Below are positions 21,666 through 33,558 of a DNA stretch of 64,000 nucleotides, piece by piece. Position 1 is the first letter of the stretch, and every line of letters starts with the position of its first letter. The translations under genes were made by a program, and so were the position numbers. Where the stretch lies: contig ML058552.1 of the NCBI GenBank assembly GCA_003013855.2, positions 1,054,001-1,118,000 on the forward strand. Reading direction: 5' to 3'. The notes under the pieces were generated by a model. That model was not told where the DNA came from. It worked only from the letters and a program-made list of their open reading frames with translations, and did not search any database. The stretch is from Liriodendron chinense (lineage: Eukaryota; Streptophyta; Magnoliopsida; Magnoliales; Magnoliaceae).

Positions 21666-22484
21666 ATCTCCCCCTTTGTCAATTACTTACAAAAACCTAA
21701 CCTACCAAAACAAAATACATGTTCAAGATATTACATTGATAATGAATTAATTATAGGACTCTTGACATGCCTAAACTAAGCTGCTCCTCTTGAGTTTGCT
21801 CCCCCATAACCTGTCAATCCTTGCATCACAAAACATAGCAAACTAGTTTTGGTGGGACTTGATCTTTCTCCCCCTTTTTGTTAGCAATTGACAAACTAAT
21901 CTCTCCCCCTTAATGATATATCAATAAGGCTACGGTAAGAGTAGATAGAATGTCGCAATTATAATTATAAGCACATGCTAACAAGGAGAGTATGGGGTGC
22001 ATGAATCATAAATACATGGAGCATGCTAAGGAACATGATTAACAAGAAATGTAACTATCTAGGCATAGTTAATCATGCAACATTGGTCAAGGATATACAT
22101 TTGCAATAAAAGCACAAAGGGCTTATAGCCCAATCAACCAACCTCCCCTAATGGTATATCAAGACCAATACTAAGCAAAGATTAGCATACAATGAAGCAT
22201 AAAACTCAAGATGATTAGCTAATCTAAGCATGATGATAATCTAGCAAGCAAATGTATTAAATAAAAGCAAAGCTAAATTATTAAAATTTGGGCTAATGAG
22301 GCTTGAATCCTTTGATTTTTCTATACACCTAAAAATGAGGCTGAAATCCTCAGATTTTCCTATTAAAGCATTTCTAGCTATCCTCACTAACTATGTTTAG
22401 TTTGATTAGCCTAAGGGTAACTAATTTCCTCAACACCCTCATAAAATGTAGCATGAGGTGAGGGGTTGGGAACTCCTTCTTCTC
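21666..22484 (-). other. C2 3' non-coding part and polypurine tract
   Basis: Reverse complement ends GACAAAGGGGGAGAT (21680-21666), abutting the 3' LTR. Upstream are two further purine runs, AAGGGGGAGAGA and AAAAAGGGGGAGAAAG (about 21870-21920, as CTCCCCC), which are also present in C1 at 28717-28765. No ORF. Confidence 0.82.
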
Positions 22485-23583
22485 CTAGAAGGGATAGTGG
22501 TTGGGATCCTCTCTTAGATAAGCTGGTAGAGGGGTTGTGGTGGAGACCGAGAGAGCAAGATCTTTATGTTGGCTCCCATCACAAGCAGAGTCATCAGATT
22601 CGGACTCCTCCGTATCATCCCAAGTGGCAGCCATTGCCTTTTTACCTTTCGATTTAGGCCCTTCTGGACATTCCGGGGCAATATGGCCACGACGACCGCA
22701 ACCCTAACAACGGACGGATGAAGGTATGGATGATTTTCCTTTATGTTTATCACCCTTCTTGTCCTTCTTGTCACGGCTATTCACTCTATCAAATTTGAGG
22801 AATCTGTTGAATTTTGTGTTCAATTTCTCTTCCTCATCATCCTCATCATCACTATCTTCCTCCGACTCACTCTTAATATTCTTATGTTTGTGAGAGGACT
22901 TAAGAGCGATGCTTTTCTTTCTAGAGGGGGCCTTAAAGCTTAGTTCATAAGTTTGTAGGGAACCTATGAGTTCTTCAACTTTCATGGTATTTAGATCCCT
23001 ACATTCTTCTATGGTGGTAACTTTAGAAGAGAACCGTTCCGGAAGGGATCTCAGAATTTTCCTATATAGTCTATTCTCCGGAACAGGATCCCCTAAGCCC
23101 CACATATCATTTGTGATCTTGTTCAGTTTGGTATAGAATTCAGTAAATGTTTCATGCTCCTCCATAGTAATGTTTTCAAATAGAGTAGAGAGGCGCTTGA
23201 AGTTTAGAGTTTTTAACAACGTTTGTACCTTCATGGGTAACTTCAAGAATATCCCATGCCTGTTTACTGGTTGTGCAGTTTTGAATCCGACCAAATTCAT
23301 CTTTAGATACTGAACAAAAAATGGCATTCAGGCCTTTGGCATTATGAATACGTTGAGCTTTATCATAATTAGTCCACATCGCCTTATCTTTTGGCCTGAG
23401 GACATCCGGTTCACCTTCCTTACGAATAATGTCCATTGGGGATTCATATCCAATATCAACCATGTTCCTCACGTCCGAATCAATAGATTCCAAGAAGATG
23501 CGCATTCGGGCTTTCCAATATGGATAGTTTGACCTATCAAAAAAAGTAGGCTTAGTGACGGATGAAGAGTCCTCTCTAGACAT
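22485..23583 (-). pseudogene. gag: gag of C2, one frameshift and one stop
   Basis: Copia-type gag starting ATG 23583 (MSREDSSSVTKP...). Residues 1-135 include SNYPYWKARMRIFLESID and AWDILEVTHEGT. A frameshift near 23190 (after SKLQ) moves coding to the next frame (FENITMEEHETFTEFYTKLN; EELIGSLQTYEL), which has an acidic stretch and a lysine-rich basic stretch. In the zinc knuckle C-x2-C-x4-H-x4-C the second codon is TAG (22704-22706); beyond it GCGRRGHIAPECP continues in frame to the stop at 22485. Apart from these two lesions the gene is complete, and it is better preserved than C1's. Confidence 0.88.
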
Positions 23584-23631
23584 ATTTTCAAGTTTCTCTT
23601 AGGATCTACCTCTAGTCAATTAATCCCTTAA

Positions 23632-23653
23632 GGAGGAACCCGCTCTGATACCA
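23632..23653 (-). promoter_or_regulatory. Primer binding site of C2 (tRNA-iMet)
   Basis: Minus strand TGGTATCAGAGCGGGTTCC begins two bases inside the LTR edge; the first 12 bases fit initiator tRNA-Met. Confidence 0.9.
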
Positions 23654-25350
23654 ATTGAAATTGCGGTTTTACCGCTTATAGAGATACTCGGAGATATGTC
23701 TAAGGACCTAGAGAGGGGAGTGATTAGGACCTTATCAAAATCTTTTCGCCTACTAACAAATATTATTTAATAAAACAAAGTAAGCAAGAACACTTAGGCT
23801 TCCAAGCCTAAGTGGGTCCAATCACAAGACTAGCATATGGTTAATCAATAAGCAATCCTAGTCTAAAGCATGCATAGGTAAATAAATGATTCAACTAATC
23901 AAGATCCTAACCTATGCAACTTGTGTAGACTTATAAGAGTGGATCAATGAGCTCAAGTCTACACAACTAGTGAAGGTACATCTTGTGTGTGGATGAGCCG
24001 AATAAGTGCCTAGCATACATTCCTATCAAGCAATCATAATTAAACAATTAAACTAACAATGCTAAGATATAAATGTGCTCAATTCAATCACAAACACAAG
24101 AATGTATAGTGGTTCGACTTTGGGTCTACTCCACTCCCGGTTCAAGTGCTCAACTCCTTTGAGCACACCGACATTCACTATCGGAGGTTTTAAATGAGGT
24201 TCACCTCTCAACCTTTACACGGAGGTTTTACCGGTTCACCTCTCAACCATTACCGGAGTTTTAGAGATAGGCTAACTCTCAACCCAACTGCACGTTTACT
24301 CCCGTGTCGGAGGCTCCCCCTTGGAGACTTAGTTTAGGCCCGGCTAACGGGCCAAGGAACGGCTAACGTCCCTAGGTCGAGTTCAACAAACAAACTCTAA
24401 ATGGACTCTCAAAAAGGACAACCTTACTTGTCGGATGAGCCCCTTGTTTAGCATCAGTTCGGGTTGCTTGATCTCCGCTCTCCCGTGCTTCAATCAGCTT
24501 CCCTTACTCCCACGATCGTGTCGCCGTTGCGTCGCCAATGCCTCAGCCACACTCAATCAAACACCTTGCATGTGATGCCTTTGAGATGCCCAAGGTACTA
24601 GAGGATAGGTTTGAGAACTCTACAACTAATAGGAATGGGTTGCCTAGAGTCTCTCTCCTACTACGATCTCATCTTAGAGTTTTGGACAAAGATATGCCAA
24701 TCTAGAAGGTTCCAAACTCTAGAGATCAAGAGGGGATGAAGGTCATCTTCTTCATGAGCTTGGAATGCTCTAATCTTGTGTTAAAGCACAAGGAAGATGC
24801 CTTGCATAGGTTGGGAATGAGCCTCAAATGGTCTCCAACAATGGTGGTTTCACTCCTCTCGAAATCCCTCATCCAATGCCCAAAAATCGAGCTCCATATA
24901 TAGGAAAAGTGGGCTCCAACGGTCATAAAACGGGCAAAAAACGGCTCTGCCGACCTGTCCCGACCGGTCCCGATCGGTCGACCAAACGCCGAAACAAGAT
25001 AGATTGTTCACTGTCTGATGGGGGTCTGTCCGACCGGTCGTGACCGGTCGGACCAGCCCAGCCGACCGGTCGGTCCTGTAGCCTGTTTAACACAGCCAGC
25101 CGCTGTGAAGTCTGGAAGCCTGGCCGACCGGTCTTGATCAGTTGGACCAGTCTAGCCGACTGGTCTTGACCGGTCGGACAGGCCTGGGTTCAGCCCTGCT
25201 ATTTGCTGACCCATTCATTCTTCAGCCCTTTCATTTTGGCCAAGGTTTGGGTGTTCTTTTGGGACACCTAGGGCCAAACTATGATGACTAAGAGTTGTTA
25301 TAGGCAAAATAATGGAGATCCAGCTCAGCTATTACAGATTGTACACGGAC

Positions 25351-25650
25351 GCCCATTCGACTCGCGAGAACATCTGAGTGAGAGTCGCAGATCGGGAAAG
25401 TACGGAAGTACCCATTAGACTCTCAAGATCATCTGATCGAGAATCGCAGATCGGGTAAATACGGAAGTGCCCATTCGACTCTCGAGAACATCTGAGCGAG
25501 AGTCGCAGATCGGGTAAGTGCAGGATGCCCATCCGACTCTCGAGATCATCTGATCACAAGCCGCAGATTGGGTAAGTGCGGGATGCCCATCCGACTCTCG
25601 AGATCATATGCTCGAGAGTCGTAGGATGGATAAATACGGAGCACCTATTC
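25351..25650. repeat. About 59-bp tandem repeat in D1
   Basis: Five imperfect units beginning GCCCATTCGACTCTCGAGA and containing GAGAGTCGCAGATCGGG, starting near 25351, 25410, 25469, 25527 and 25585. CGACTCTC and GAGAGTCG within each unit can pair, so each unit is itself an imperfect inverted repeat. A separate 28-bp direct duplication (AGCTTTCCTGCGGCTACATC...) lies at about 25799-25854. Confidence 0.8.
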
Positions 25651-26112
25651 GCAAGGCTTCGAGCTCCCATAGCCGATGGTCAGATAAAGCAAAGATTCCC
25701 TTCTTGAACAGCGAGCAGACCTTCTCACAAGTCGTTGAAAGGTGTTACGTCAAAATGAGCGAGCACTTGGACTCGTGACCATGTTCCAACATGCGAACAG
25801 CTTTCCTGCGGCTACATCTCTTAACCAGCTTTCCTGCGGCTACATCTCTTAACCTTCAGTACCAGCACCCGATTCCCGTCGAGCAGCTTGTCAAATCCCT
25901 CTGCGATGCCAGGCAGGGCAGACACCCAGTTCGGTGGTTTCCGTCTTGTCGGCGTCTCCTTCCTTTTCGCTAGCTATGACTCCAACTACGGTTTCCATCT
26001 CTACATGAGCGATCAGCGCTATTACTACGCCTACCGGCAGCCCGTATAGGTCGGTTTTTGGGCTTATCTTCTCTGGTGGTTCCGGATCTCAAGGGATTGC
26101 CATCAAGGAACG

Positions 26113-27701
26113 TGTTGAGCTCTTAATTGTGCATATTCTAACCCCAATTCATCACTCATTATGCAAGGTTCGAATGGTTTGTAAGCTAATTCAATGCATG
26201 TTTTGTGACTATAGGATTGAGGGTGGACTCTACTCAATTGAAGACATAAAGAGCTCACTTAGGATCATTCTGATGAAAAACATCCAAGAACCAAAGAAGA
26301 AAAGAAATGAAGAAGCAAAGAGAGAAGAAAGAAAGCAAGAAAAAGAAGAGAAAAAGGTGCTGACCGGTCGTGACCGGTCGGCCAAGGAAGCCAGACCGGT
26401 CAGTGACCGGTCTGCCATGTATGAAGGACGCTACTGAAGACGTCCGACCGGTCATGACCGGTCGGACAGTGTTGCTGGGAACTCAATGAACAGGACCGAC
26501 CGGTCAAGACCGGTCGGTCAGTGTTGCTGCAATGTGAAGAAAACATCCGACCGGTCTTGACTGGTCGGAGTTACTTGCTGGATTAAGGTTCTACAAGGCC
26601 CGACCGGTCATGACCGGTCGGCCATGCGTACTGAGTTGGAACTTTCTAATTTCTTCCCGAAATTCTCTGCGCTGCGTAAGTGTTACGCAAATTTTCGATT
26701 CTTCCGACGTTGGGGAGCCGCCAAACTATAAATAGACACCTAGGGATTGTTTCTAGGGTATCCTAGAAGGGTTCAAACGAGGTTGGAGGCTGTGGAAGTG
26801 AAGATTGGAGTTTCACAACTCCTTTTGGTTTGCTTTGCTGTTTTCATGCTTTTAGTAGTTGATTCATGTTTCCTTGGATCATGAGCAGCTAAACCTCTTA
26901 GCTAGGGCTAAGAGGTGAAGCTTGTAGTGTATCCAAGATGTTTTAATTCGTAGTTAAGTGGTTTTCAGTTTGGAATTAAGGATTATGAACTAAGGTTTGA
27001 AGTTTATACAAGTTTTTAAGTAATTTCTCTTAGTCTTGTGATGACTCATGGATGTTTGGATGAATTACTTATCTGCTTAATTTGTTTGCAACGGTCTAGA
27101 CCTGTATGATCCGAGGAATTGGAGTGCGCTCTAGTACCAAGCTCTTCATAAAGGGGCTTCATACCAAAGTTCTAGTTTTGGTTGATTATCTGGAATATGT
27201 ATGGGCTGTGCATATAATTTGAATCCAGTTCAAATCATGATCTAGCCTTGTCTTGTGAGAAGACTTGAGGATGGTTATGATTGGGGATTGGACCTATAGA
27301 AAACGTGAATGACCTATGCAATGAGCATGCTCAGATCAGCCTAGAGTTGAGTGAACTTTATGCACAGAACTTACATGTTACAGACTTCTGGTTTAACAGT
27401 TCTATCATCCGACTAGATAGACCTGACTGGTGATTCTAGTTGAGAGAATGGGAAACCACAGCGGATTGAACATTGAGGATTGCTACAAGTGGATCCTCGA
27501 ACCCCTAGTGCCTTCTTATACTTGTTTACATTCAATTTAGCTTAAACTGTTAATCACACACATTCTATTCAAACTTTGATTGTTAGCTTCAATAGAAACT
27601 TGTGGATGAGTTTGTGACATCCTACATAAGTCCCTGTGGATCGACCTCAGTATTACGGAGTTTATTACTACATCGCAACCCTACACTTGGGGAAGCGAAC
27701 A
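26113..27701 (+). mobile_element. Solo LTR D2 (Athila type, F/G family) nested in D1
   Basis: 1589-bp LTR, TGTTGAGCTC...GGAAGCGAACA, flanked by GAACG (26108-26112 and 27702-27706). It is similar to the LTRs of F throughout. Five or six GACCGGTC...GACCGGTCGG palindromes lie at 26362-26620 and a TATA-like ACTATAAATAG near 26724. It is the innermost and therefore one of the youngest insertions. Confidence 0.93.
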
Positions 27702-28314
27702 GAACGTGATTGCCAAAATAAGTCATTGGGTTGGATCTCGTCTCTAAAGATGAGGATCTTATCCCACGAAATCAGCAAGATCTCAGTATCGTACACGAGA
27801 TCAGCGGGATCTCGATATCTTGCATAACAGATTGAACCGCTTCAGATCTATATAAAGGGATGACTCCATTAAGGAAAAGGGACACACAATATTCGATCTC
27901 TGTCCCATTTTACCTGGCTACTCTTCTTCTTGCTTTAGCCTGACTTAAGCATCGGAGGGCTAACGGCTGGACCCCAGCCACCCTTAGTTGCTGTCTGTCT
28001 TCTTTCAGGTTTGGCGGGGAGAAATTTCTGTTGGAGAGAAGGTGAACGTCCGGAGGATCCTGTTACAAAATCTGACATTAACAAGAGTATTCCTAAGATG
28101 GTCAAGGTCATCAAAGAAGCAAAGGGTTGGGTTTTGGTCAAGGTTAAGGCACCAAGGCATCACTTTTACCTGAATCTTCTTCCTTGATGCAGCAGGGCCA
28201 CTTAAGTCTTCGGTCTTCGACTTCATTAGGCTCAACCGACAGTAGACTCACTGACGTAAGTGATTGACAAACAAGGTACACTAGTATGCCACAGAAAAGT
28301 GCACTAACAGATTC

Positions 28315-28956
28315 AAGCCTCATTAGCCCAAATTTTTATAATTTAGCCTTACTTTTATTTGATATATTTGCTGCTAGATTATCTTCCTGCTTAGATTAGC
28401 TAATCTTGCTGAATTTCATGCTTAATTGTATGCTAATCTTTGCTTAGGTTTGGTCATGATGTACATCATTTGGGGAGGTTGGTTGATTGGGCTATACGCC
28501 ATTGAGCTTTCAATGCTTAATGTATATCATAGATGACCAATTTTGCATGATTAACTATGCTTAGAATAATACATTTTCTTGTTAATCATGTTCCCATGCA
28601 TGCTCCATATTTTATATGTTCATGCACCCTATACTCTCTCTAGTTTGCATGTGCTTATAGTTATAACCACGTCCTACTATCTTCTCTTACCTTAACCTAA
28701 ATTGATGTATCATTAAGGGGGAGAGAATACTTTGTCAATTGCTGACAAAAAGGGTGAGAAAGATCAGGTCCCACCAAAACTAGTTTGCTATGTTTTGTGA
28801 TGTAGGGATTGACAGGTTATGGGAGAGCATTCAAGAGGAGCTTGCTTAGTTACATGTCTTAGTGTTTTAAGTTCTAAATTTTATTTGAATCTTGACATGT
28901 AATGTATTCTGTTTTGGTAGGATAGGTTTTTATAAGTAATTGACAAAGGGGGAGAT
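28315..28956 (+). other. C1 3' non-coding part, right piece, with polypurine tract
   Basis: 642 bp with no ORF, matching 22310-21666 of C2 in reverse. It ends ACAAAGGGGGAGAT (28943-28956), the polypurine tract abutting the LTR. Similar purine runs at 28717-28727 and 28747-28765 may be decoys or extra priming sites. Confidence 0.82.
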
Positions 28957-31016
28957 TGTTAGTGCACTTTTCTATGGCATATTAGTGCACCTTGTTTGTA
29001 AATTACTTAGGTCAGTGAGTCTAAAGTCGGTTGAGCTTAATGAAGACGAAGACCGAAGACTTAAGATGGATCAGCTGCATCAAGAAAGAAGAAACAAGTA
29101 AAAGTGATGCCTTGGTGAGCCTCAACCTTGTACCTATCAAAAACCATAAACTCTAGATGACCATGACCCAATAGGTATATCTTCAATCATCTTAGATTGG
29201 CCTTAGGTGTCCCAAAAGACCACTGAAAGAGTGGCTGAGAGGTTGCATGATCTACTGCAAAACAGCAGAAAATCATGCCTGGCCGGGAGCCCGACCAAGT
29301 GTCCACCGAGCGCCTGACCTAAGGGAAATCCATCTAGTAAGTTGGCCAAAAAAGCCAGATGGTCATCGGGCGCCCGACCACAATCTGACCGGGCGCCTAA
29401 CCAGTGCAAAAAATGTTCAGCAGCACAAGACCCATTCTGGACTGAATATCGGAGGCCCGACCAAAGTGACCACCGGGCACCCGACTAGTGAAAGTATGGT
29501 CATCGAGCGCCCGACCACACCTTGTCCGGGCTCCCAACCAATTGCAAATGTGTCCAGCGACAAAATTTTTAAATTCGACCGGATTCCGGGCACCTGACCT
29601 TACGCGAATTTGCCCGTTATTTGACTGTTGGAGAAACTTTATAAAAGCGGGGGGATTCATTTTTAGGACCGAGAGAGGAGATTTTGAGGAGATAGAAGCC
29701 ACCATTGCTAAAGACCATTAGAGGCTCTATTCTAAACCCATAGCAAGTCATTCTTCTTGTGTTTTCATCACAAGCTTTGGTCATTCAATGGCATATTGAG
29801 AATGGACTTGTTCCCTCTTAATTCCTAAGATTTTAGACACCTTGATCATAGTTAAATCCCTTGTCTAAACACTACCTAGGAGTCCAAATAGGTGTATTCC
29901 TTTATGAAACCTATTTCCTACCATTTGTAGAGGATTCACCATTCCTTAGCACCTTAGGCATCTCCAATGGAGCATCACATGCAAGGTAGCTAATCTTGGA
30001 GATGAAGCCTTGGCAAAGCAGCGGCATCAAAGATCGGGGGAGCACAAGGGGAGCCGATTCAAGCACGGGAGAGAAAGAAGAAGCAACCCAAAGCAGCACT
30101 ATAAAGGGGCTCAATCCGACAAGTAAGGCTGTCTTTGTTAAGAGTCCATCCACTCAATTCCCTGTGGGAGTTAAGTGTAGAGTTTGTTTGACAAACTCTA
30201 ACTAGGGTCATTTGCTAATCCTTGGCCTGTTTGTCGGCCTAATGTCTAGGGACGTTAACTGTTCCTTGGCCTGTTTGTCGGCCTAAAGACTAGGGGTTGT
30301 TAAGCACTCCTTAGCTCGTTTGTCGGGCCTAAATTCAGGGATGTTTGCCATTCCTTAGCACGTTTGTCGGGCCTAAATAAAGTCTCCAAGGGGAGCCACC
30401 AACACGGGTGTGAATTTGTAGGTTGGGAGGAACTTGTAAACTCCCTGGTTTTGTGGATCCGATTTAAAACACTTTGTTTGGGAGGAACCAGATTTAAACT
30501 CCTCAGTGAATGCCGGTGTGCTCAAAGGGGTTGAGTACTTGAACCGGGAGTGGAGTAGACGAGTAGTCGAACCACTATACATGCTTGTGTTTGTGTTTGT
30601 TCTTGAGCACATTTCTCATTATGTGTTGTGTTTAATTACTTAATTATGAATGCTTAATTAGGAATGTATGCTTGGCACTTGATAGGCACCTCCACACACA
30701 CATACAGATGTATTTTCACTCCTCATGTAGACTTAAGCTTATGTTGATCCATCCTCTATAGTCTATTTGAGTTGATTAGACTAGGATGTTAATTGCTTTT
30801 ATCATATGCTAGTTTATTAATTGGACCCACTTAGGCTTGGAAGCCAAAGTGTTAATCGCTTACCTAGTTTAAATTGCTAAAACTGTTAAGTTGGCAAAAA
30901 GATTTCAAAAGTTCCTAATCACCCCCTCTCTAGGACTTGCCATAATTCTAGTTGCTCCTTAAGCTTCCTCACGTGTATGCGTAGGGTGTCGTGTTAGACT
31001 ACCCGACGTATTTTCA
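28957..31016 (+). repeat. 3' LTR of C1
   Basis: 2060-bp partner of 2949-4958, TGTTAGTGCAC...CGTATTTTCA, followed by the TATAC duplication. GC-rich CGGGCGCCCGACC units lie at 29283-29600. Confidence 0.9.
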
Positions 31017-31021
31017 TATAC

Positions 31022-32284
31022 GCCAGCCACAACAAGGCCGTGGCGGTTACAACCTTAATGTTGCTAAGGTGTATACTATGATCCTAATGTTACTAGGGTG
31101 TAAATGCAAATGTATTATACAAATGCGTGAATGCATGAGTCCATCATCTAAGTCATATAACCATGTCATACAAGACGAGCATACATGCAAGGTGGCCCTA
31201 ACTCATACAGGTCCCTAAAATGCTCTTAGTCGTTAGGTCATCAATGTAGCCTTGCCACACCTAGGCAAGCCAAACCATGACATGAGTATCAACCATGATT
31301 TGCTTGCCAGTAGAGGTTCCACTAGCTAGACAACATCCAAAATCTAATGTACTCAATCATGAACAAGCCATCATCTAAGTCATGCACACATGATGCAGAT
31401 GAAGCATGAATGATATAGAATCATAAAGCCAACCATGCATCTAGTGTGTAATGTCGTGACACATCAAGTAAAAGGGCAATGCTATCTTAAACATAAGAGC
31501 AATGTTATAATAAACATATGATTAATACTATATCAAGCATAAGGGAATGCCATATCAACATGAGCGTAAACACCACATCAACGTAATCATAATGACACAT
31601 CAAGCATAAGGTAACCATACCATAACAACACATAAAGGAATTACTACATCATCCAACATGGTAACACACCATTCATAAGAGATGAGGCCCACTTGGAATC
31701 CAAGTCTAATGGACCCCCACAAGGCTACACTTAAGTGGGCTTTTCAAGCCAACATGCTCACTCAACAAGCATGCACATAAATGGGATAAAACACACTAAC
31801 AACGATATCCAAATGGGGTGACAATTGTAAGGTCCACAAACGATCACGGTAAGCCTGAGACAAACATCAAAGTGGCCCAATAAGTGTCCCCAAGCAAAGG
31901 CCCAATAAGGCGGCTCAAAATTTACAAGAGTGGGCCTAAGGTGTGCTCAAGCATGAGCAAGGTGTGGGACTTGAATGGTGGGTCCCCCACACACTCAAGG
32001 ATGAGTCCTGTGGTGGGATGACGTGGCTACAACATAATATAACGAGGTGGCAATGGCATGTTCACATACATCGAGGTAGGCCCACAGTGTGAATACAATA
32101 CATACGTCAAGGCGGGATCTAAAACGTACCTCAAACGGGGCTACAGCAGTTGGAAAACATTCCAATGGCCCTCATAATTTAGGTGGGCCCAAAATAGTTG
32201 AAAGGGCAAGTAAACATTATGATACGCCCTAGAAAGGTTCCGACGGTGGGCAACATTAGCCCCAGTACTTATAGTGCGGCCTGT
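31022..32284. other. Non-coding flank right of C1
   Basis: 1.26 kb. No ORF of note, no terminal repeats. It continues the pre-insertion locus from 2948. It is rich in short motifs such as CATCAAGCATAAGG and CACATCA but I see no regular array. Confidence 0.5.
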
Positions 32285-32916
32285 TAGGGCCCATATGGAT
32301 TGTAAGTTACTTAAGTAACTTATCATATAAGTAACTTATCTTGGTTTCTACTTATTGAGCTGATAAGTATGTTTGGTAAACAACATACTTATCATTTAAA
32401 AAGTAAAAAAGCATGTTTGGTTTTCAACATCGTTAAGTAATCATCTCTCAAGTCTATTTGGTCCCCCTCACATCCATTGTCCATCATGTGGGGGCAACCT
32501 TTGATGTGGACTGTTTATTGTTTGGCCCCCACTAATGTGAGTTGTCCATCATGTGGGGCCCACCTTGGATGTGGGCCATTTAGCATTAGGGTCCGACATC
32601 TAATTTCACCATTCATAACATAGGGCCCACCTTTGATGTTGGTCATCCATCATATGGGGCCCACCATCAATATTGTCCATCATGTGGGAGTCATCTTCAA
32701 TATCCACCACCCATCATGTGGAGCCTACCTTTGATGTGGACCGTCCATCATGTGAGGCCGACCTCTACGTGGATCATCCATCATGTGGAGCCCACCATTA
32801 CTAATTGCCCATCATGAGGAGTCCACCTTTGATGTGGATTGTCCATCATGTGGGCCCCACCTTCAATGTGAGTTGCCCATCATGCAGGGCTCCCCTTAGA
32901 TGTGGGCCGTTCATCA

Positions 32917-32950
<34 letters not shown>

Positions 32951-33558
32951 CTTTGATGTGGATCATCCATCATGTGAGTCCACCTCGATATGAGCCATCA
33001 TCAAGTGAGGCCGAGCTTAAATATCCACTGCCTATCAGGTGGAGCCCACCTTTGATGTGGACTGTCCTTATGTTGGCCCCACCTTTGAAGTGGGTCGTCC
33101 ATCATGCCACCCCTCTTTGAATGTCGGCTATTTATCATTATGGACCGACCCTTGATGTGGACCATCCATTATGTGGGTCCACGTTAATATGGGGTCATCC
33201 ATCATGTGGGGCCCATCTTTGATGTGAACCATCCTCTGTGTGAGCCCCACCTCTTAATTCTGATGGGATAGTCCATCATGTGAGGGCCTCCTTTAATATG
33301 GACCATAGGAGAGAGCAGCCCCTGACATGAGCAATGAGAGAGAATTATCAGCTTCTCCTCTCTTTCCTCTCTTGTTATTCCTATCTTCAGTAAGTAATGG
33401 AAAGTAGAAAAGCTAAAAAAAAATTAATTGAAGTGATTATATACTTTTAAGTAAAAAAGTAATAATTAATTATAAACCAAACTTATCTTTAATAAGTCAC
33501 TAATCTACTGCTGTTGGCAGAAAAAGTAACTTATTTGGTAGTATCCAAATGGGCCCTA
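32285..33558. mobile_element. T1: non-autonomous inverted-repeat element with internal tandem repeats
   Basis: Bounded by TAGGGCCCATATGGAT and, inverted at the right end, TAGGGCCCATTTGGAT. Inside both ends are AGTTACTTA-rich stretches; the middle (32460-33300) is degenerate tandem repeat built on CCATCATGTGGGGCCCACCT and TTTGATGTGGACCGT. No coding sequence. A clear target duplication is not visible, so the superfamily (hAT or PIF/Harbinger) is open. T2 has the same ends and filling and nearly the same length. Confidence 0.6.
32920..32948. repeat. G29 homopolymer
   Basis: Run of 29 G within T1's tandem repeats, at a position where neighbouring units have GGGGCCCACC. It could fold into a G-quadruplex; its exact length is also where sequencing or assembly is least reliable. 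Confidence 0.85.

Larger units (their letters stand above)
25296..28083 (+). mobile_element. Solo LTR D1 (probable Tat-lineage Ty3/gypsy)
   Basis: TGTTATAGG...CATTAACA flanked by AGAGT (25291-25295 and 28084-28088). Own sequence is about 1194 bp after removing D2 and its duplication. A TATATAAAGG near 27850 and the R/U5-like TGACTTAAGCATCGGAGGG near 27943 resemble LTRs of plant Tat-type elements; the lineage call rests on that resemblance. It is non-coding. Confidence 0.8.
17865..28309 (-). mobile_element. Gag-only Copia-type LTR element C2, with three nested solo LTRs
   Basis: Minus-strand relative of C1 inserted in C1's 3' non-coding part, flanked by GATTC (17860-17864 and 28310-28314). 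With insertions removed, both LTRs are 1861 bp by my count and differ by about seven bases in the first 290. Order on the minus strand: 5' LTR (28309-23656), tRNA-iMet primer site, gag (23583-22485), about 820 bp non-coding, polypurine tract, 3' LTR (21665-17865). No pol. Solo LTRs S1 (in the 3' LTR) and D1, which contains D2, (in the 5' LTR) arrived later. Confidence 0.92.
23656..28309 (-). repeat. 5' LTR of C2, split by D1
   Basis: LTR pieces 23656-25295 and 28089-28309 around the solo LTR D1 and its AGAGT duplication. Outer end TGTTAGTGC at 28309. Palindrome cluster at about 24957-25175. Confidence 0.9.
2949..31016 (+). mobile_element. Gag-only Copia-type LTR element C1, split by B and C2
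   Basis: Full element bounded by two about 2-kb LTRs (2949-4958 and 28957-31016) and the duplication TATAC (2944-2948 and 31017-31021). Its own sequence is 2949-5180, 16741-17864 and 28315-31016; the rest is later insertions. Between the LTRs it has a tRNA-iMet primer site, a Copia-type gag and about 830 bp of non-coding DNA ending in a polypurine tract. It has no protease, reverse transcriptase, RNase H or integrase, and the sister element C2 has the same layout. That matches the class called TR-GAG elements (terminal-repeat retrotransposons with a GAG domain), which would need pol from a partner. The gag is no longer open. Confidence 0.88.

Noticed and set aside
31022..32284. Host gene next to the C1 insertion
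   Set aside because: No ORF above 75 codons, no splice-consistent exon chain, repeat-like composition.
32805..33120. ORFs with a poly-Gly run in T1
   Set aside because: Created by the G29 tract within tandem repeats.
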